Positions 28,341 to 37,736 are shown, counted from the stretch's first letter. The stretch: DNA of 64,000 bases from Acidobacteriota bacterium (GCA_018268955.1 JAFDVO010000014.1:1-64000); one strand, 5' to 3'. Notes: generated by a model not told the origin, from the letters alone. Numbers and translations: made by a program.

Positions 28341-29495
28341 TCAGCGCAGTTCGCTTGCCGCATCGATCGGGGCGTCAACCGAAAAGTCGATGAAGAAGCG
28401 CGACTGCCCCTGGTTGAAGTAGCGGACGTGCTGGCCCCCGAGTTTATCCGTCCCCTGGATCGACGGATCGCCCACGACTTGCGGGTACCAGCCCTGACTG
28501 TCACCAATCACGACCTTCGGCTGCGCCCACGAACGCGGGTCGTCCAGTGTCGTGGTGTAGGTCATGAAGATCCCGGCGGACTCGTAGTTCCCACCCCGCG
28601 AGCGGCTCATGAGGACGATGAAGCGCTGGAGATCCACGTTCCAGTGGACCGACGGCCCCCAGTAACCGTTGTTGGCGATGCTCGTCCAGGTCACCTGCTC
28701 GGCATCATGGAAGATGGCCACGCTGCGGCCGCCGATGCCGGGAGCGACCCAGTCCTGGCCGTCCCACTTGAAGGCTGCCGATTCGCCTGAGAAGCGGTCC
28801 AGCGGGTGGTCTCGGTCGATCCAGCGCATGCGCGCGAACGAGATCCCCTGCTCCTCGAGGTCGCCGCCATAGCTGGAGAAGAGGAAGTAGACGAAGCGCT
28901 GCGTGGGGTCTTCGTTGTTGTCGAGGATCACCGAGAAGTCCCCGATGCCACCGTCGGTCATCGGATGTTCGGTGTCGCAGCTGACGGTTCCCTCCCGCGG
29001 CGTCAGGATGATCCCAAGGTCGTCCCACGTCGCGCCGTCGTCGTCCGAGATGGCGGCGCCAATCTGCGGCCACAGGCGGATGCCCTGAGGGCAATCCGTG
29101 GGAATTTCATTGTGGTACCAGCCGTACAGCCGGCCGGTCTCGTCGTCCCTGATGACCGCCTCGAGCCAGCGCCCGCTGCCGATGTCGTCCGTGTACGCCA
29201 TGCCCGGCTCGGCATCCTCCGGCATCGCCGCATCATCAAGGCTGGAGCCCGTTGCGCGGGTCGTGCGGCCGCTCTGCGAGCTGAAGACCGTCAGCCTGTC
29301 TCCAATCCACACGAGAGGGGTATTCGAATCGGTCGGTCCGGGAAAGGTCTGCAACGGCGCGGTTGACAGCGTCGCCGTGAGCGTATTCGGCGGGGGCGAC
29401 GCCGCGTCGTCAACCTGTGCGAACGCAGCCGGGCCGCACGCCAGCAACAGGCCCGCACACGCCAGCACGCGAACGATCGTAATCGTGGGATTCAC
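28341..29495 (-). CDS. Secreted protein with Asp-box (beta-propeller-like)
   Basis: A 384-residue exported protein, GTG start, signal peptide 1-26 (AAFAQ). It contains a clear Asp-box (SDDDGATWDDLG, near 150), as in sialidases and other beta-propeller glycosidases, and repeated W/G-rich strands (NNGYWGPSVHWN, GWYPQVVGDP). The pattern resembles a five-bladed GH43/GH33-like fold, but catalytic residues cannot be assigned. Possibly a secreted glycan-active or glycan-binding protein. It stands alone. Confidence 0.6.
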   Translation of the reverse strand: MNPTITIVRVLACAGLLLACGPAAFAQVDDAASPPPNTLTATLSTAPLQTFPGPTDSNTPLVWIGDRLTVFSSQSGRTTRATGSSLDDAAMPEDAEPGMAYTDDIGSGRWLEAVIRDDETGRLYGWYHNEIPTDCPQGIRLWPQIGAAISDDDGATWDDLGIILTPREGTVSCDTEHPMTDGGIGDFSVILDNNEDPTQRFVYFLFSSYGGDLEEQGISFARMRWIDRDHPLDRFSGESAAFKWDGQDWVAPGIGGRSVAIFHDAEQVTWTSIANNGYWGPSVHWNVDLQRFIVLMSRSRGGNYESAGIFMTYTTTLDDPRSWAQPKVVIGDSQGWYPQVVGDPSIQGTDKLGGQHVRYFNQGQSRFFIDFSVDAPIDAASELR

Positions 29496-29644
29496 GGATT
29501 CCTGATAGAGAAGGTCGCGTGGACGCCGCTACCTGTCCTCGGTCTTATCGGCCGATGCGGCGCGCACTTCAGCACGCACCCACGACCGGACCACCCATGA
29601 TCGCCCGTGTGTCCCGCGCGGATGATGACGTAATTGAGACAATC

Positions 29645-30655
29645 TCATGGCTGTGATCGCGTCTCGAGTGCGCCGCGAATGGCGGACAGGAACGCGTCAG
29701 CGATGCGCTGGTACCCAGCGGACGTCGGGTGCAGGCCGTCGGACGAGATGTAGGGATCTGGGGAGCCCCCAAGCGCCTGCCACGTATCCACGAGCACCGC
29801 GCCTTCCGAAGGCACCACACTCCGCAGCCTCGCATTCACCGGGTCCACCCACTCGGGCCGCGGGCCCTTGCCGCCGGGCCGCTGCGGCGTCAACGTGCCG
29901 ACGAACACGGTCCGTCCGCTCCGCGCGGTCCGAATCATCGACACGATCGCGTTCGCGATGGTGTTCACGGCGGCACTCTGGCTCCCGCCACTCAATGCGC
30001 TCAGGTCGTTGGCGCCTTCCATCAGCAGGACGACGTCGTAGGTGCCTGTGGAGAGCCCGGTGGGTAACCGCACGACACCTTGCGTGGCCTCTTCACCAGC
30101 CCACCCACAGTTCGTCGCCGCAACACTCTGGGTCGGATAGAGCGTCTTGAGCAGGTCGTTCATCACTGCGGGGTACGCGACCGCCGAGCCGGTGTGACAG
30201 CCAATGCCCGTCAGCGTCATGCCGCTCAGCGTCGTCGGTGTCGTCCCTTCGGTGATGCTGTCGCCGAAGGCCAGGATCGCGGTCGCGTTCAGGCGGAGCG
30301 CTGGATTGACCGTCACCGGAAACGAGCAGCTCGCCGCGCGGGTCTGCGCGTCGGTCACGGTGCAGGTGACCGTGCTCGTCCCGACAGCGAACGCCGAGGC
30401 GGTCTCCGGCGTGCACGATGTCGTGACCGGAGCCGTGCCGCCGTCGATTGTCGGCTTCGGATAGGCGACCGACACGGGCCTGTTGTCTGGCGAGAGCACA
30501 ATTTGCGGCGCTGGACACGTGATCGTCGGCGCACCCGCCACAGGCGTCGGAGTTGGGGTCGTCGGGGAGGAACATCCGCTCACCGCGAGCAACCCGCAGA
30601 CGCACGCTGCCAGCGTCAACGTTGCACGTCTTCTGAGACCGCCTTCTACCGCCAT
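29645..30655 (-). CDS. Lipoprotein SGNH/GDSL hydrolase with HYR-like domain
   Basis: A 336-residue lipoprotein: signal peptide with lipobox AVSGC (Cys28), then a Thr/Pro-rich tether. An Ig-like HYR-type domain spans about 42-117 with four Cys. The SGNH hydrolase domain has block I GDSITEG (131-137, nucleophile Ser133), block III GAND and block V DGLHPT near the C-terminus. It should be anchored to a membrane and hydrolyse ester bonds of lipids or acetylated glycans. An Asp and His of the triad are both in the DGLHP block. Confidence 0.85.
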   Translation of the reverse strand: MAVEGGLRRRATLTLAACVCGLLAVSGCSSPTTPTPTPVAGAPTITCPAPQIVLSPDNRPVSVAYPKPTIDGGTAPVTTSCTPETASAFAVGTSTVTCTVTDAQTRAASCSFPVTVNPALRLNATAILAFGDSITEGTTPTTLSGMTLTGIGCHTGSAVAYPAVMNDLLKTLYPTQSVAATNCGWAGEEATQGVVRLPTGLSTGTYDVVLLMEGANDLSALSGGSQSAAVNTIANAIVSMIRTARSGRTVFVGTLTPQRPGGKGPRPEWVDPVNARLRSVVPSEGAVLVDTWQALGGSPDPYISSDGLHPTSAGYQRIADAFLSAIRGALETRSQP

Positions 30656-30680
30656 GAATCAGTCGAACGCCACTCGATGA

Positions 30681-30764
30681 GCAATCGTCAGTCCGCAATC
30701 GCCAATCAGCATTTAGCATTTAGCATTTAGCATTTAGCGATTAGCGATTAGCGATTAGCAATCG
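30681..30764. repeat. Heptamer tandem array, GCATTTA / GCGATTA type
   Basis: Twelve in-phase 7-mers: GCAATCG, TCAGTCC, GCAATCG, CCAATCA, four GCATTTA, three GCGATTA, GCAATCG. It fills the gap between the SGNH gene and the HerA-like gene. The GCGATTA/GCAATCG words recur at 37152-37186 and 37543-37598. Confidence 0.9.
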
Positions 30765-30774
30765 CCTCGGTGCG

Positions 30775-33186
30775 CTACTTGGTCCACACGAGACCGACCA
30801 GCTTGACCGTGACGTTGGCGCGCTTCGGCTTGAGCGTGATCCGGTCGAACGTCTCGGTGGCTGGGTCGCCAGCCGCTTCGATGGTCGCCATTTCGGCCTT
30901 CATGTCGTCCTCGAGCGCCTGCCGCTGGTCCTGCAGCGCCTGAATCGTGTCCTGTGCGCGGCCGATGTCTTCGGACTCCTTCATCGACCGGCCCATGCCG
31001 CGCGCCGCGGTCGTCGCGCGGCCGATCGTGCTCGCAGAGATCGCCTTGCGCCCCATCAGCGCGCCCATCAGCGTCGCGCCCACCGAGATCATGGTCTGCA
31101 GCTTCGCACCGGTCGCCTGCTGCGATTCACGTTCGAGTGCCTGCTGGGCTCGCCGCAACTTCTCGTCGAGCGCCGCCTGACGCGGCGCGTACTTCTTCCT
31201 CAGCACGTCGAGCGCGCGATCGCGCGATTCGCGGGACGCCTGCTGGAGGCGCGCCCGGAAATCGCGTTCGGACTCGTCCGGGTTGGACACTTGGCCTGTC
31301 GAGGGGCTCTGCAACAGCTGCAGTTCCTCCTTCGTGGTCAGCGCAGTGACGAACTGCTTGGACCAGCCGTCGTAGTTCTTCGCCTTCAACGCCGGCGCGG
31401 GGACCGCCGCGTACGATGCCTCGTCCGGTGGCTCCTTCTCGAGCAGTTCCGGCGCGAGGTCGACGGCTGCGGCCGCGTCCCAGTCCACCGCTACCGCGCC
31501 GTCGCCAATGGGAGTCGTCCAGGAGACGAGCTTCGTGACGTCGACCTTCAGCTTCGGCTCGACGAATCGGACGTTGGCAGCGCCGTAGATGACCGGCGTG
31601 AGCGGCACTGACCCGCCCACCGCGTCGGGCGAGAAGAACTGCGGTACTTCCGGCGGAATCACGGGGCGGCTCGCCGCGACCGCCAGTGGCGAAGGAGCCG
31701 GCGCTGATGGTTGCGCTGATGGCACGGCGGCTGGCGTGGCTGCAGCCGCCGGCGTCGTCGACGCCGCCGCGGCGGCCTTGCGTCCGGCCGTGAGCTTCTT
31801 GATCTCGTCACGTCCGAGCGGACCACGCAAGTACGACAGGGCCCAGCGGGACTGGAACAGCGTGAGCCGATCCTCGTGCACGTTGCGCATCAGGAAGACG
31901 CGCGCAGTCAGACCAGAGAGGATCCGGTCGATCTCGGCGCGGTCGAACCCGGAGTGATCGCTGGCGCCTTCGAGTCCGTCGAGCAACCGCGCCTTGTCGC
32001 GTTCGGTTTGCAGCCGGCCGAGCCACCACGTGCCGATGTTGGACAGCCCCTTGTAGTCCAGGTCCACGGGGTTCTGCGTGGCGAGGACGACACCCACGCC
32101 GGCGGCGCGCCCCTGCTTCAGCAGCGTGAGCAGCGGCCCCTTCGACGGCGGGTTCGCGGTCGGCGGGAAGTAACCGAAGATTTCGTCCATGTAGACCATG
32201 GCACGCAGGCTCGACGTACCGGTCTGCCCGCGCATCCATCCCGCGACGGCGTTCAGCAGCAGCGCGACGAAGAACATGCGCTGGGTGTCGTCGAGGTGTG
32301 CAATCGAGAAGATCGACACGCGTGGCTTGCCACTGGGCGTTCGCAGGAAGGCGGCGACGTCCAGCGGTTCGCCCTGCGTCCAGACCTCGAAGCCGGGCGA
32401 CGCGATCAGCGCGTTGATGGTCATCGAGAGGGCAAAGCGGTCCTTCGCCGGATAGAAGCTCTCGAGATCGATGACGCCGATGCGTGTCATCGGCGGCTGC
32501 TGAATCCGCTGGATGAGAGTGGCAAGGTCCGGGTTCTCGCCGTTCTGCCACGCCGAGAGGAGGATTGTGGTCAGCAGGATGTGCTCGCGGCTCTTGAGCG
32601 GCTCGGCGTCGACTCCTGCGAGGGCAAGCAGGCTCGACACGGTCGTCTGCGCACGCTCACGCACGAGTTCGGGGTCGTCGATGGTCGGCCTCTGGAACGA
32701 CGTGAGAACGGACACGGGCACGCCAGCGGTGCTGCCTGGCGTGTAAATGGTGAACTCCGCCGCGTCCTTCAGTCGCTGGATGCGCGCGCCGTCTTCTCCC
32801 CAATCCGCAAGCCCCTTCTTCCACCGGTCTGCCTGCTCGGCCGCGAACGTCGCCACGTCCTTCCCCGCGCGTCTCGCATCGTCTTCGTTGACCCACGGCT
32901 GCAGGTCGTCGGCCTTCAGGTCGGGGAACGTGAGCACGAGGTTCGTCAGGTCGCCCTTCGGGTCGATGACGATGACCGGGACCGAGTCGATGGCAGCCTC
33001 TTCGATGACGGCAATGCCGAGGCCGGTCTTGCCGCTGCCGGTCATGCCGACACAGAGTGCGTGGGTGACGAGGTCCTTCGAATCGTAGAGGACGAGGTCG
33101 TCCGTTGGCTTCTTCGTGTCCGGGTCGAAGCGGCGACCGAGGTAGAACACACCGAGCTTTTCGAAGTCGTTGGTCGAAGGCGGCAT
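30775..33186 (-). CDS. HerA/DUF87-type ATP-binding protein
   Basis: An 803-residue cytosolic ATPase of the HerA/FtsK-like class. Walker A is GMTGSGKT at 47-54, the following IDPKGDLTNL is typical of HerA-type proteins, Walker B is VYMDEIFGYFP near 335, and a sensor ATQNPVDLDYK lies near 375. Residues 490-560 are an Ala/Pro linker; the C-terminal 200 residues are a long coiled coil with a glycine-rich hydrophobic patch. HerA works with NurA in DNA ends, other members in conjugation or defence; neither NurA nor a partner is nearby, so the role is open. Confidence 0.75.
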   Translation of the reverse strand: MPPSTNDFEKLGVFYLGRRFDPDTKKPTDDLVLYDSKDLVTHALCVGMTGSGKTGLGIAVIEEAAIDSVPVIVIDPKGDLTNLVLTFPDLKADDLQPWVNEDDARRAGKDVATFAAEQADRWKKGLADWGEDGARIQRLKDAAEFTIYTPGSTAGVPVSVLTSFQRPTIDDPELVRERAQTTVSSLLALAGVDAEPLKSREHILLTTILLSAWQNGENPDLATLIQRIQQPPMTRIGVIDLESFYPAKDRFALSMTINALIASPGFEVWTQGEPLDVAAFLRTPSGKPRVSIFSIAHLDDTQRMFFVALLLNAVAGWMRGQTGTSSLRAMVYMDEIFGYFPPTANPPSKGPLLTLLKQGRAAGVGVVLATQNPVDLDYKGLSNIGTWWLGRLQTERDKARLLDGLEGASDHSGFDRAEIDRILSGLTARVFLMRNVHEDRLTLFQSRWALSYLRGPLGRDEIKKLTAGRKAAAAASTTPAAAATPAAVPSAQPSAPAPSPLAVAASRPVIPPEVPQFFSPDAVGGSVPLTPVIYGAANVRFVEPKLKVDVTKLVSWTTPIGDGAVAVDWDAAAAVDLAPELLEKEPPDEASYAAVPAPALKAKNYDGWSKQFVTALTTKEELQLLQSPSTGQVSNPDESERDFRARLQQASRESRDRALDVLRKKYAPRQAALDEKLRRAQQALERESQQATGAKLQTMISVGATLMGALMGRKAISASTIGRATTAARGMGRSMKESEDIGRAQDTIQALQDQRQALEDDMKAEMATIEAAGDPATETFDRITLKPKRANVTVKLVGLVWTK

Positions 33187-33302
33187 GAAGGCGATTCTAA
33201 ATGGCGAACCGGCCGGCGCTCATGGCTAATTGCAGGGCTGGGTCGACCGCGGATGTGACGCTTCGCGGTCCCGCCGGTCTAACCACCCAGGAACCGGCAT
33301 CC

Positions 33303-34952
33303 ATGAGACATGGTTTTCTTACGCTCGTCGGCGCGATCGTGACCGCAGTCGCTCTCCTGATCGGCGCGCAGGTCGGCGGCGTCGTCCTCGCGGCCGGCCT
33401 GGTGAGCACCACTGAAGCGGCGACGCGGACAACCGATCCAGCAACCATCCTTCACGTTCTCAGCCGCATCACCTTCGGGTTCCGTCCCGCGGACCTCGAG
33501 CGTGTGCAGAAGATCGGGCTCAACCGCTACATCGACGAGCAGCTACATCCTGAACGACTGAAGGACGATGAGGTCCAGCGGCGCCTGGAGCCATTCGAGA
33601 CGCTGGGGCTGAGCTCTCGCACGATCGCGGAACGCTATGAGATTCCGGCGCTGCAGGCCCGTCTCGCCCAGCAGCGAGCGGCTGGCGACACGAGCGTCAG
33701 CCAGCCTGCGCCTGAGGCTGCGCGCGACCCGCAGCAGCAGCGCGCGAACCTGCCGATGATGGAGCTCGCCTCCCAGAAGATCATCCGCGCCACCTACAGC
33801 GAACGGCAGCTTGAAGAGGTCCTCACCGATTTCTGGTTCAACCACTTCAACGTCGACGCCCGTAAGGGTCCGACGCGCTTCATGCTGACGGAATACGAGC
33901 GCGACGTGATCCGCCCGCACGTGCTCGGTCACTTCCGTGATCTGCTCGGTGCCGTCGCGAAGAGCCCGGCGATGCTCTTCTATCTCGACAACTGGATGAG
34001 CGCCGATCCAAACGGGCCGCATTTCGACCGCGCGAGACCTGCCGGCGCGGGCCGATTCCCGGGGGCGAGACGGCGCGGACTTCAGCGCATGCCGATGACA
34101 CAGCCGCGCCCTGGCGCCGCGCAGGCGGCGCGTCAGCGCGCGGGGCTCAACGAGAACTACGGACGCGAGCTGCTCGAGCTGCACACGCTCGGCGTCGATG
34201 GCGGCTACACGCAGAAGGACGTGACCGAGGTCGCGCGCGCGTTCACGGGCTGGACCATCGAGCAGCCGCGCGCTGGGGGCGGCTTCCGCTTCGCGCCCGC
34301 CCTTCATGACGATGGGGAGAAGGTGGTGCTGGGGCGCCGGATCAAGGCTGGCGGCGGCGAACGCGACGGAGAAGAGGTCCTCGACATCGTCTCGTCGCAT
34401 CCGTCAACCGCGCACTTCATCTCGCTGAAGCTCGCGCGTCGCTTCGTGAGCGACACGCCACCCGATGCGCTCGTCGGGCGGATGGCGACGACGTTCCAGA
34501 AGACGCATGGCGACCTGCGTGAGGTGATGCGGGTCCTTCTCACCTCCGACGAGTTCCTCTCGGCGGATGCGACAGGCGCGAAGGTGAAGAACCCGTTCGA
34601 GTTCGTGGTCTCCTCGCTGCGGGCGACCGGCGCCGACGTCCGGGACGCGCGGCCGCTCGTCCGGGCCGTGCAGCAGCTCGGCATGCCGCTCTACCAGTGC
34701 CAGCCACCGACAGGCTACAAGGACACGGCCGACACGTGGGTGAACACCGGCGCACTCGTCAGCCGCATGAATACCGCGCTCGCGCTTGCGAGCGGCAAGC
34801 TGCCGGGCGCGCGCATCGGGGAGATCGCGGATCCACTGCAGTTGATTCCCGGGGTCGTCTCCGACACGACGAAGGTGACCATCGCCCGCGCGCAGGCAGC
34901 GCCGCAGGCGATTGCCCTGGCGCTGGGCGCACCGGAGTTTCAGCGGAAGTAG
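33303..34952 (+). CDS. DUF1800-family secreted protein
   Basis: A 549-residue exported protein. The ATG at 33303 opens a signal peptide (about 1-38); the upstream in-frame extension lacks coding character. DUF1800 motifs: ILHVLSRITFGF at the N-terminus, FWFNHFNVDARKG, LNENYGRELLELHTLGVDGGYTQKDV and ISLKLARRFVSD. The family is nearly always next to a DUF1501 gene, as here (11 bp). Common in Acidobacteriota, Planctomycetota and Bacteroidota; biochemical function unknown. Confidence 0.92.
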   Translation: MRHGFLTLVGAIVTAVALLIGAQVGGVVLAAGLVSTTEAATRTTDPATILHVLSRITFGFRPADLERVQKIGLNRYIDEQLHPERLKDDEVQRRLEPFETLGLSSRTIAERYEIPALQARLAQQRAAGDTSVSQPAPEAARDPQQQRANLPMMELASQKIIRATYSERQLEEVLTDFWFNHFNVDARKGPTRFMLTEYERDVIRPHVLGHFRDLLGAVAKSPAMLFYLDNWMSADPNGPHFDRARPAGAGRFPGARRRGLQRMPMTQPRPGAAQAARQRAGLNENYGRELLELHTLGVDGGYTQKDVTEVARAFTGWTIEQPRAGGGFRFAPALHDDGEKVVLGRRIKAGGGERDGEEVLDIVSSHPSTAHFISLKLARRFVSDTPPDALVGRMATTFQKTHGDLREVMRVLLTSDEFLSADATGAKVKNPFEFVVSSLRATGADVRDARPLVRAVQQLGMPLYQCQPPTGYKDTADTWVNTGALVSRMNTALALASGKLPGARIGEIADPLQLIPGVVSDTTKVTIARAQAAPQAIALALGAPEFQRK

Positions 34953-34963
34953 GGAGTAGCGAG

Positions 34964-36199
34964 ATGGTGAGCCGCAGAGCGTTTCTTCGTGACGGCGCCT
35001 GTGCCCTGGTCAGCCTTGGGTTTGCGCCGTCGTTCCTGGCGCGCACAGTGGCGGCAACGGCGGACACCCGCCGGAGCAAGCAGCTCATCGCGATTTTCCA
35101 GCGCGGGGCGGTTGACGGCCTGAGCGTGGTGGTGCCGCACGGCGAGGCCGAGTACTACCGTGTGCGACCGGGCATCGCGATCGGACGGCCAGAAAAGAGT
35201 GCCGATGCGGCGCTGGACCTCGACGGCTTCTTCGGCTTCAATCCGCGCCTTGCGCCGCTGAAGCCGCTCTGGGACAGCCGCGATCTCGCCATCGTCCATG
35301 CGTGCGGATCGCCGGACGCCACGCGATCGCACTTCGACGCGCAGGACTACATGGAGACCGCGACGCCCGGCGTGAAGAGCACGCCAGACGGCTGGCTCAA
35401 CCGATACCTGCAGGTGCGGAAAGCCGAGAGCGAGACGCCGTTCCGCGCCGTGGCGCTGACGCCGCAGATGCCCCGCATGCTCCAGGGGCGCGCGGCTGCG
35501 ATGGCCATGAACCAGATCGGGCAGTTCGGCATCCGCGCGGCGCAGGCGCAGCATGCGTTCGAAGCGGAGTACGCGGCCGCAGCCGACCGGCTGCTCGGCG
35601 GAACCGGACGCGATGCGTTCGACGCGATGAAGACGCTGCAGGCCGCCGAGCCGTCCCGATACCAGGCTGAGCATGGCGCGGAGTATCCGACGACCGCGTT
35701 CGGACAGGCACTGAAGCAGATCGCGCAGCTCTCCAAGGCCGGTGTGGGGCTCGAAGTGGCGTTCGCGGAGCTTGGCGGCTGGGACACGCACGTCAACCAG
35801 GGCTCCGCACAGGGTCAGCTCGCCACGCGGCTCGACGACTTCTCCCGATCCATTGCCGCGTTGGTCACGGACCTCGGCGAGCGCATGGCGGACACGGTCG
35901 TCCTCACGATGTCCGAGTTCGGTCGTGCCGTGAGCGAGAACGGCAACCGCGGCACGGACCACGGGCACGGGAACGCGATGATGGTCATCGGCGGCGGCGT
36001 ACGCGGCGGCCACGTGTACGGTCGCTGGCCCGGGCTTGCTGCCGAACAGCGGTACGACGGCCGCGACCTCGCGGTCACCACCGATTTCCGCGACGTCTTC
36101 GCCGAGGTCGTCGTCCGGCACCTTGGTGTGCCGGACGCCAGCCGCATCTTCCCCGGTTACCGCATCGACGACCGCCGCTTCGCCGGGCTCTTCGGCTGA
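34964..36199 (+). CDS. DUF1501-family Tat-exported protein
   Basis: A 411-residue protein with a twin-arginine signal peptide (VSRRAFLRDG at the start, hydrophobic core to about 30) and the sulfatase/phosphatase-like DUF1501 fold: IAIFQRGAVDGLSVVVP, GSPDATRSHFDAQDYME, ELGGWDTHVNQG, TMSEFGRAVSENGNRGTDHGHGN. Preceded by AGGGAG ribosome-binding site and partner of the DUF1800 gene. Tat export suggests folding, perhaps with a metal, in the cytoplasm. Function unknown; the His/Asp-rich block may bind metal. Confidence 0.92.
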   Translation: MVSRRAFLRDGACALVSLGFAPSFLARTVAATADTRRSKQLIAIFQRGAVDGLSVVVPHGEAEYYRVRPGIAIGRPEKSADAALDLDGFFGFNPRLAPLKPLWDSRDLAIVHACGSPDATRSHFDAQDYMETATPGVKSTPDGWLNRYLQVRKAESETPFRAVALTPQMPRMLQGRAAAMAMNQIGQFGIRAAQAQHAFEAEYAAAADRLLGGTGRDAFDAMKTLQAAEPSRYQAEHGAEYPTTAFGQALKQIAQLSKAGVGLEVAFAELGGWDTHVNQGSAQGQLATRLDDFSRSIAALVTDLGERMADTVVLTMSEFGRAVSENGNRGTDHGHGNAMMVIGGGVRGGHVYGRWPGLAAEQRYDGRDLAVTTDFRDVFAEVVVRHLGVPDASRIFPGYRIDDRRFAGLFG

Positions 36200-36221
36200 C
36201 GCTGGGCCGGCAGGGGCCGGT

Positions 36222-36261
36222 AACGCTAAAACGCAGCAACGCAAGAACGCAAAATCGCAGG
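36222..36261. repeat. Octamer array, AACGCARN, five copies
   Basis: Five 8-mers in phase (AACGCTAA, AACGCAGC, AACGCAAG, AACGCAAA, ATCGCAGG) starting about 20 bp after the DUF1501 stop. Related words appear in the octad array at 52411-52490. Confidence 0.75.
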
Positions 36262-36293
36262 CTGTGAGGGTGACCTACGGGTGATGCCGCACT

Positions 36294-36730
36294 GCGGGCC
36301 GGCAGCTATCCGGCCGTAGCGCCTACCTCCCACCGCCCATAGCCCATCGCCCATCGCCGATTGCCATGTCCCTGGCCCGGGGCCAACCCGCCCTGGAGCC
36401 AGAAGCCCCGAGCCCGAAGCCCGTGTTACAGCGGGCCGGCAGCTATCCGGTCGTAGCGCCTACCTCCCACCGCCCATAGCCCATAGCCCATAGCCCATCG
36501 CCCACCGCCCATCGCCGATTGCCATGTCCCTGGCCCGAACCCGACCCGCCCCGGAGCCTGAAGCCCCGAGCCCGAAGCCCGTGTTACAGCGGGCCGGCAG
36601 CTATCCGGTCGTAGCGCCTACCTCCCACCGCCCATAGCCCATCGCCCATCGCCCATCGCCGATTGCCATGTCCCTGGCCCGAAGCCGACCCGCCCCGGAG
36701 CCTCAAGCCCGGAGCCCGAAGCCCGTGTTA
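36294..36730. repeat. Three-copy direct repeat with nested variable heptads
   Basis: Three consecutive units, 36294-36430 (137 bp), 36431-36589 (159 bp) and 36590-36730 (141 bp), nearly identical. Each begins with GCGGGCCGGCAGCTATCCGG (a GGCCGG/CCGGCC or near-perfect stem-loop) followed by GTAGCGCCTAC, then a run of CGCCCAT/AGCCCAT heptads, then a C-rich tail ending CCCGTGTTA. The heptad number differs: four, seven and five, which explains most of the length difference. The third copy ends 14 bp before the microcompartment gene. No gene lies in this stretch. Confidence 0.92.
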
Positions 36731-36744
36731 GAGTTGTCCTCCTG

Positions 36745-37041
36745 ATGGCTGACAAGGAAAAGCGCGTCGTGGGCGATGCCCTGGGCATGATCGAAACCCG
36801 TGGGCTCGTGGGGATGATCGAGGCTGCCGACGCGATGCTGAAGACGGCAAACGTCGAGCTGGTCAGCTGGCAGAAGGTCGACGCCGGGCTCGTCACCGCG
36901 ATCATCCGCGGCGACGTCGGTTCCGTGAAGGCCGCCACCGACGCCGGCGCGGCCGCCGCACGCCGGGTGGGCGAGCTGGTTGGCGTCCACGTCATTCCGC
37001 GCCCCGCAGACGACGTCGAGAAGGTCTTTCCGATCTCCTGA
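36745..37041 (+). CDS. Bacterial microcompartment shell protein (BMC-H, PduA/EutM type)
   Basis: A 98-residue single-BMC-domain protein: [20 protein letters not shown] at the N-terminus, [20 protein letters not shown] in the middle, HVIPRPADD at the end, all hallmark positions of hexameric shell tiles. Such hexamers tile the facets of carboxysomes and catabolic microcompartments. No pentamer (BMC-P), trimer (BMC-T), signature enzyme or encapsulation peptide gene is seen in the window, so it is either an orphan or its cluster lies elsewhere. Its upstream region is the tandem repeat; no clear ribosome-binding site was found. Confidence 0.92.
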   Translation: MADKEKRVVGDALGMIETRGLVGMIEAADAMLKTANVELVSWQKVDAGLVTAIIRGDVGSVKAATDAGAAAARRVGELVGVHVIPRPADDVEKVFPIS

Positions 37042-37151
37042 ATTGATAGAGCAGCTGTCAGGTTGCGGCCACGGCCCGGCACACGGCGAGGACCGTGAGT
37101 CCTCAACTGGCAGTCTGGCACTTACCCATCACGAAGCGCTAAGCACCGATC

Positions 37152-37186
37152 AACGATTAGCAATTCGCGATTAGCGATTAGCAATC
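37152..37186. repeat. Heptamer array, AGCGATT type
   Basis: Five in-phase 7-mers (AACGATT, AGCAATT, CGCGATT, AGCGATT, AGCAATC) just past the stop of the next minus-strand gene. Same word family as 30681-30764. Confidence 0.75.
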
Positions 37187-37193
37187 GAGAGAC

Positions 37194-37538
37194 CTAGGGT
37201 CTCCTGCCTCTCACCTCGTCGAGCCTGGCCCTCGCCGCATTCAAGGCCTCCAGCGCAGCCCGACTCGCCTCTCCCAACTCTGACGCGCCGAAGGCGGCGT
37301 CGGCCATCGCGCGGTGATACACACGCTCGGCCTGCTGCAGTGCCGCGAGCGCCTCTGTGTGCGCGTGCTGCCATTCGAGCCAGCGCGTGAGCCGGTCGAG
37401 CGCCTCCGCCGCAGACGACCCGCTTGTCTCAATACCGAACCGATCGCGGTGCTCGCCCCTGAGCGCGTGGGCAACGAAGTGGCCATTGCGTTCGGTCGCG
37501 ACGAGGTCGTAGATGGTGTTGCCGATGTGCAGGTCCAT
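37194..37538 (-). CDS. Hypothetical protein, helical C-terminus
   Basis: A 114-residue protein that matches no family I know. The N-terminus (1-45) reads as a small beta unit (MDLHIGNTIYDLVATERNGHF), the rest as amphipathic helices (50-112) with regular Ala/Leu spacing and one possible coiled coil. Heptad arrays abut both ends (37152-37186 and 37543-37598). Good GC-third-position bias supports coding. Confidence 0.55.
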   Translation of the reverse strand: MDLHIGNTIYDLVATERNGHFVAHALRGEHRDRFGIETSGSSAAEALDRLTRWLEWQHAHTEALAALQQAERVYHRAMADAAFGASELGEASRAALEALNAARARLDEVRGRRP

Positions 37539-37542
37539 GGGG

Positions 37543-37598
37543 AATCAATGCTAATCGCTGAATGCTGATGGCCAATCGCTGACTCGGAATTGGACATC
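37543..37598. repeat. Heptamer array, GCTAATC / GCTGAAT type, degenerate
   Basis: About eight in-phase 7-mers (AATCAAT, GCTAATC, GCTGAAT, GCTGATG, GCCAATC, GCTGACT, CGGAATT, GGACATC), upstream of the hypothetical gene. Confidence 0.65.
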
Positions 37599-37626
37599 CG
37601 GGATTGGGAACTCGGGCCCGGACGGT

Positions 37627-37652
37627 CGGGCGGGCTGAAGCCCACCCGCTAC
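37627..37652 (-). repeat. REP-like palindrome, second copy
   Basis: CGGGCGGGCT / AGCCCACCCG (10-bp arms, one mismatch, GA loop) followed by CTAC, i.e. GTAG 5' of the hairpin on the minus strand. Same architecture as 7079-7104. Confidence 0.6.
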
Positions 37653-37736
37653 GACGGCGTTCGCGCGTTCGGACGTTACCGCGTCGTCATCAGCCCCGCC
37701 CGCCGTGCCTGCCCTGCCCGCCCGGTTTGCCTTGCG

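Noticed and set aside
36294-36730. Insertion sequence or MITE triplet
   Set aside because: No terminal inverted repeats, target duplications or transposase; direct tandem order with nested heptads fits local duplication better.
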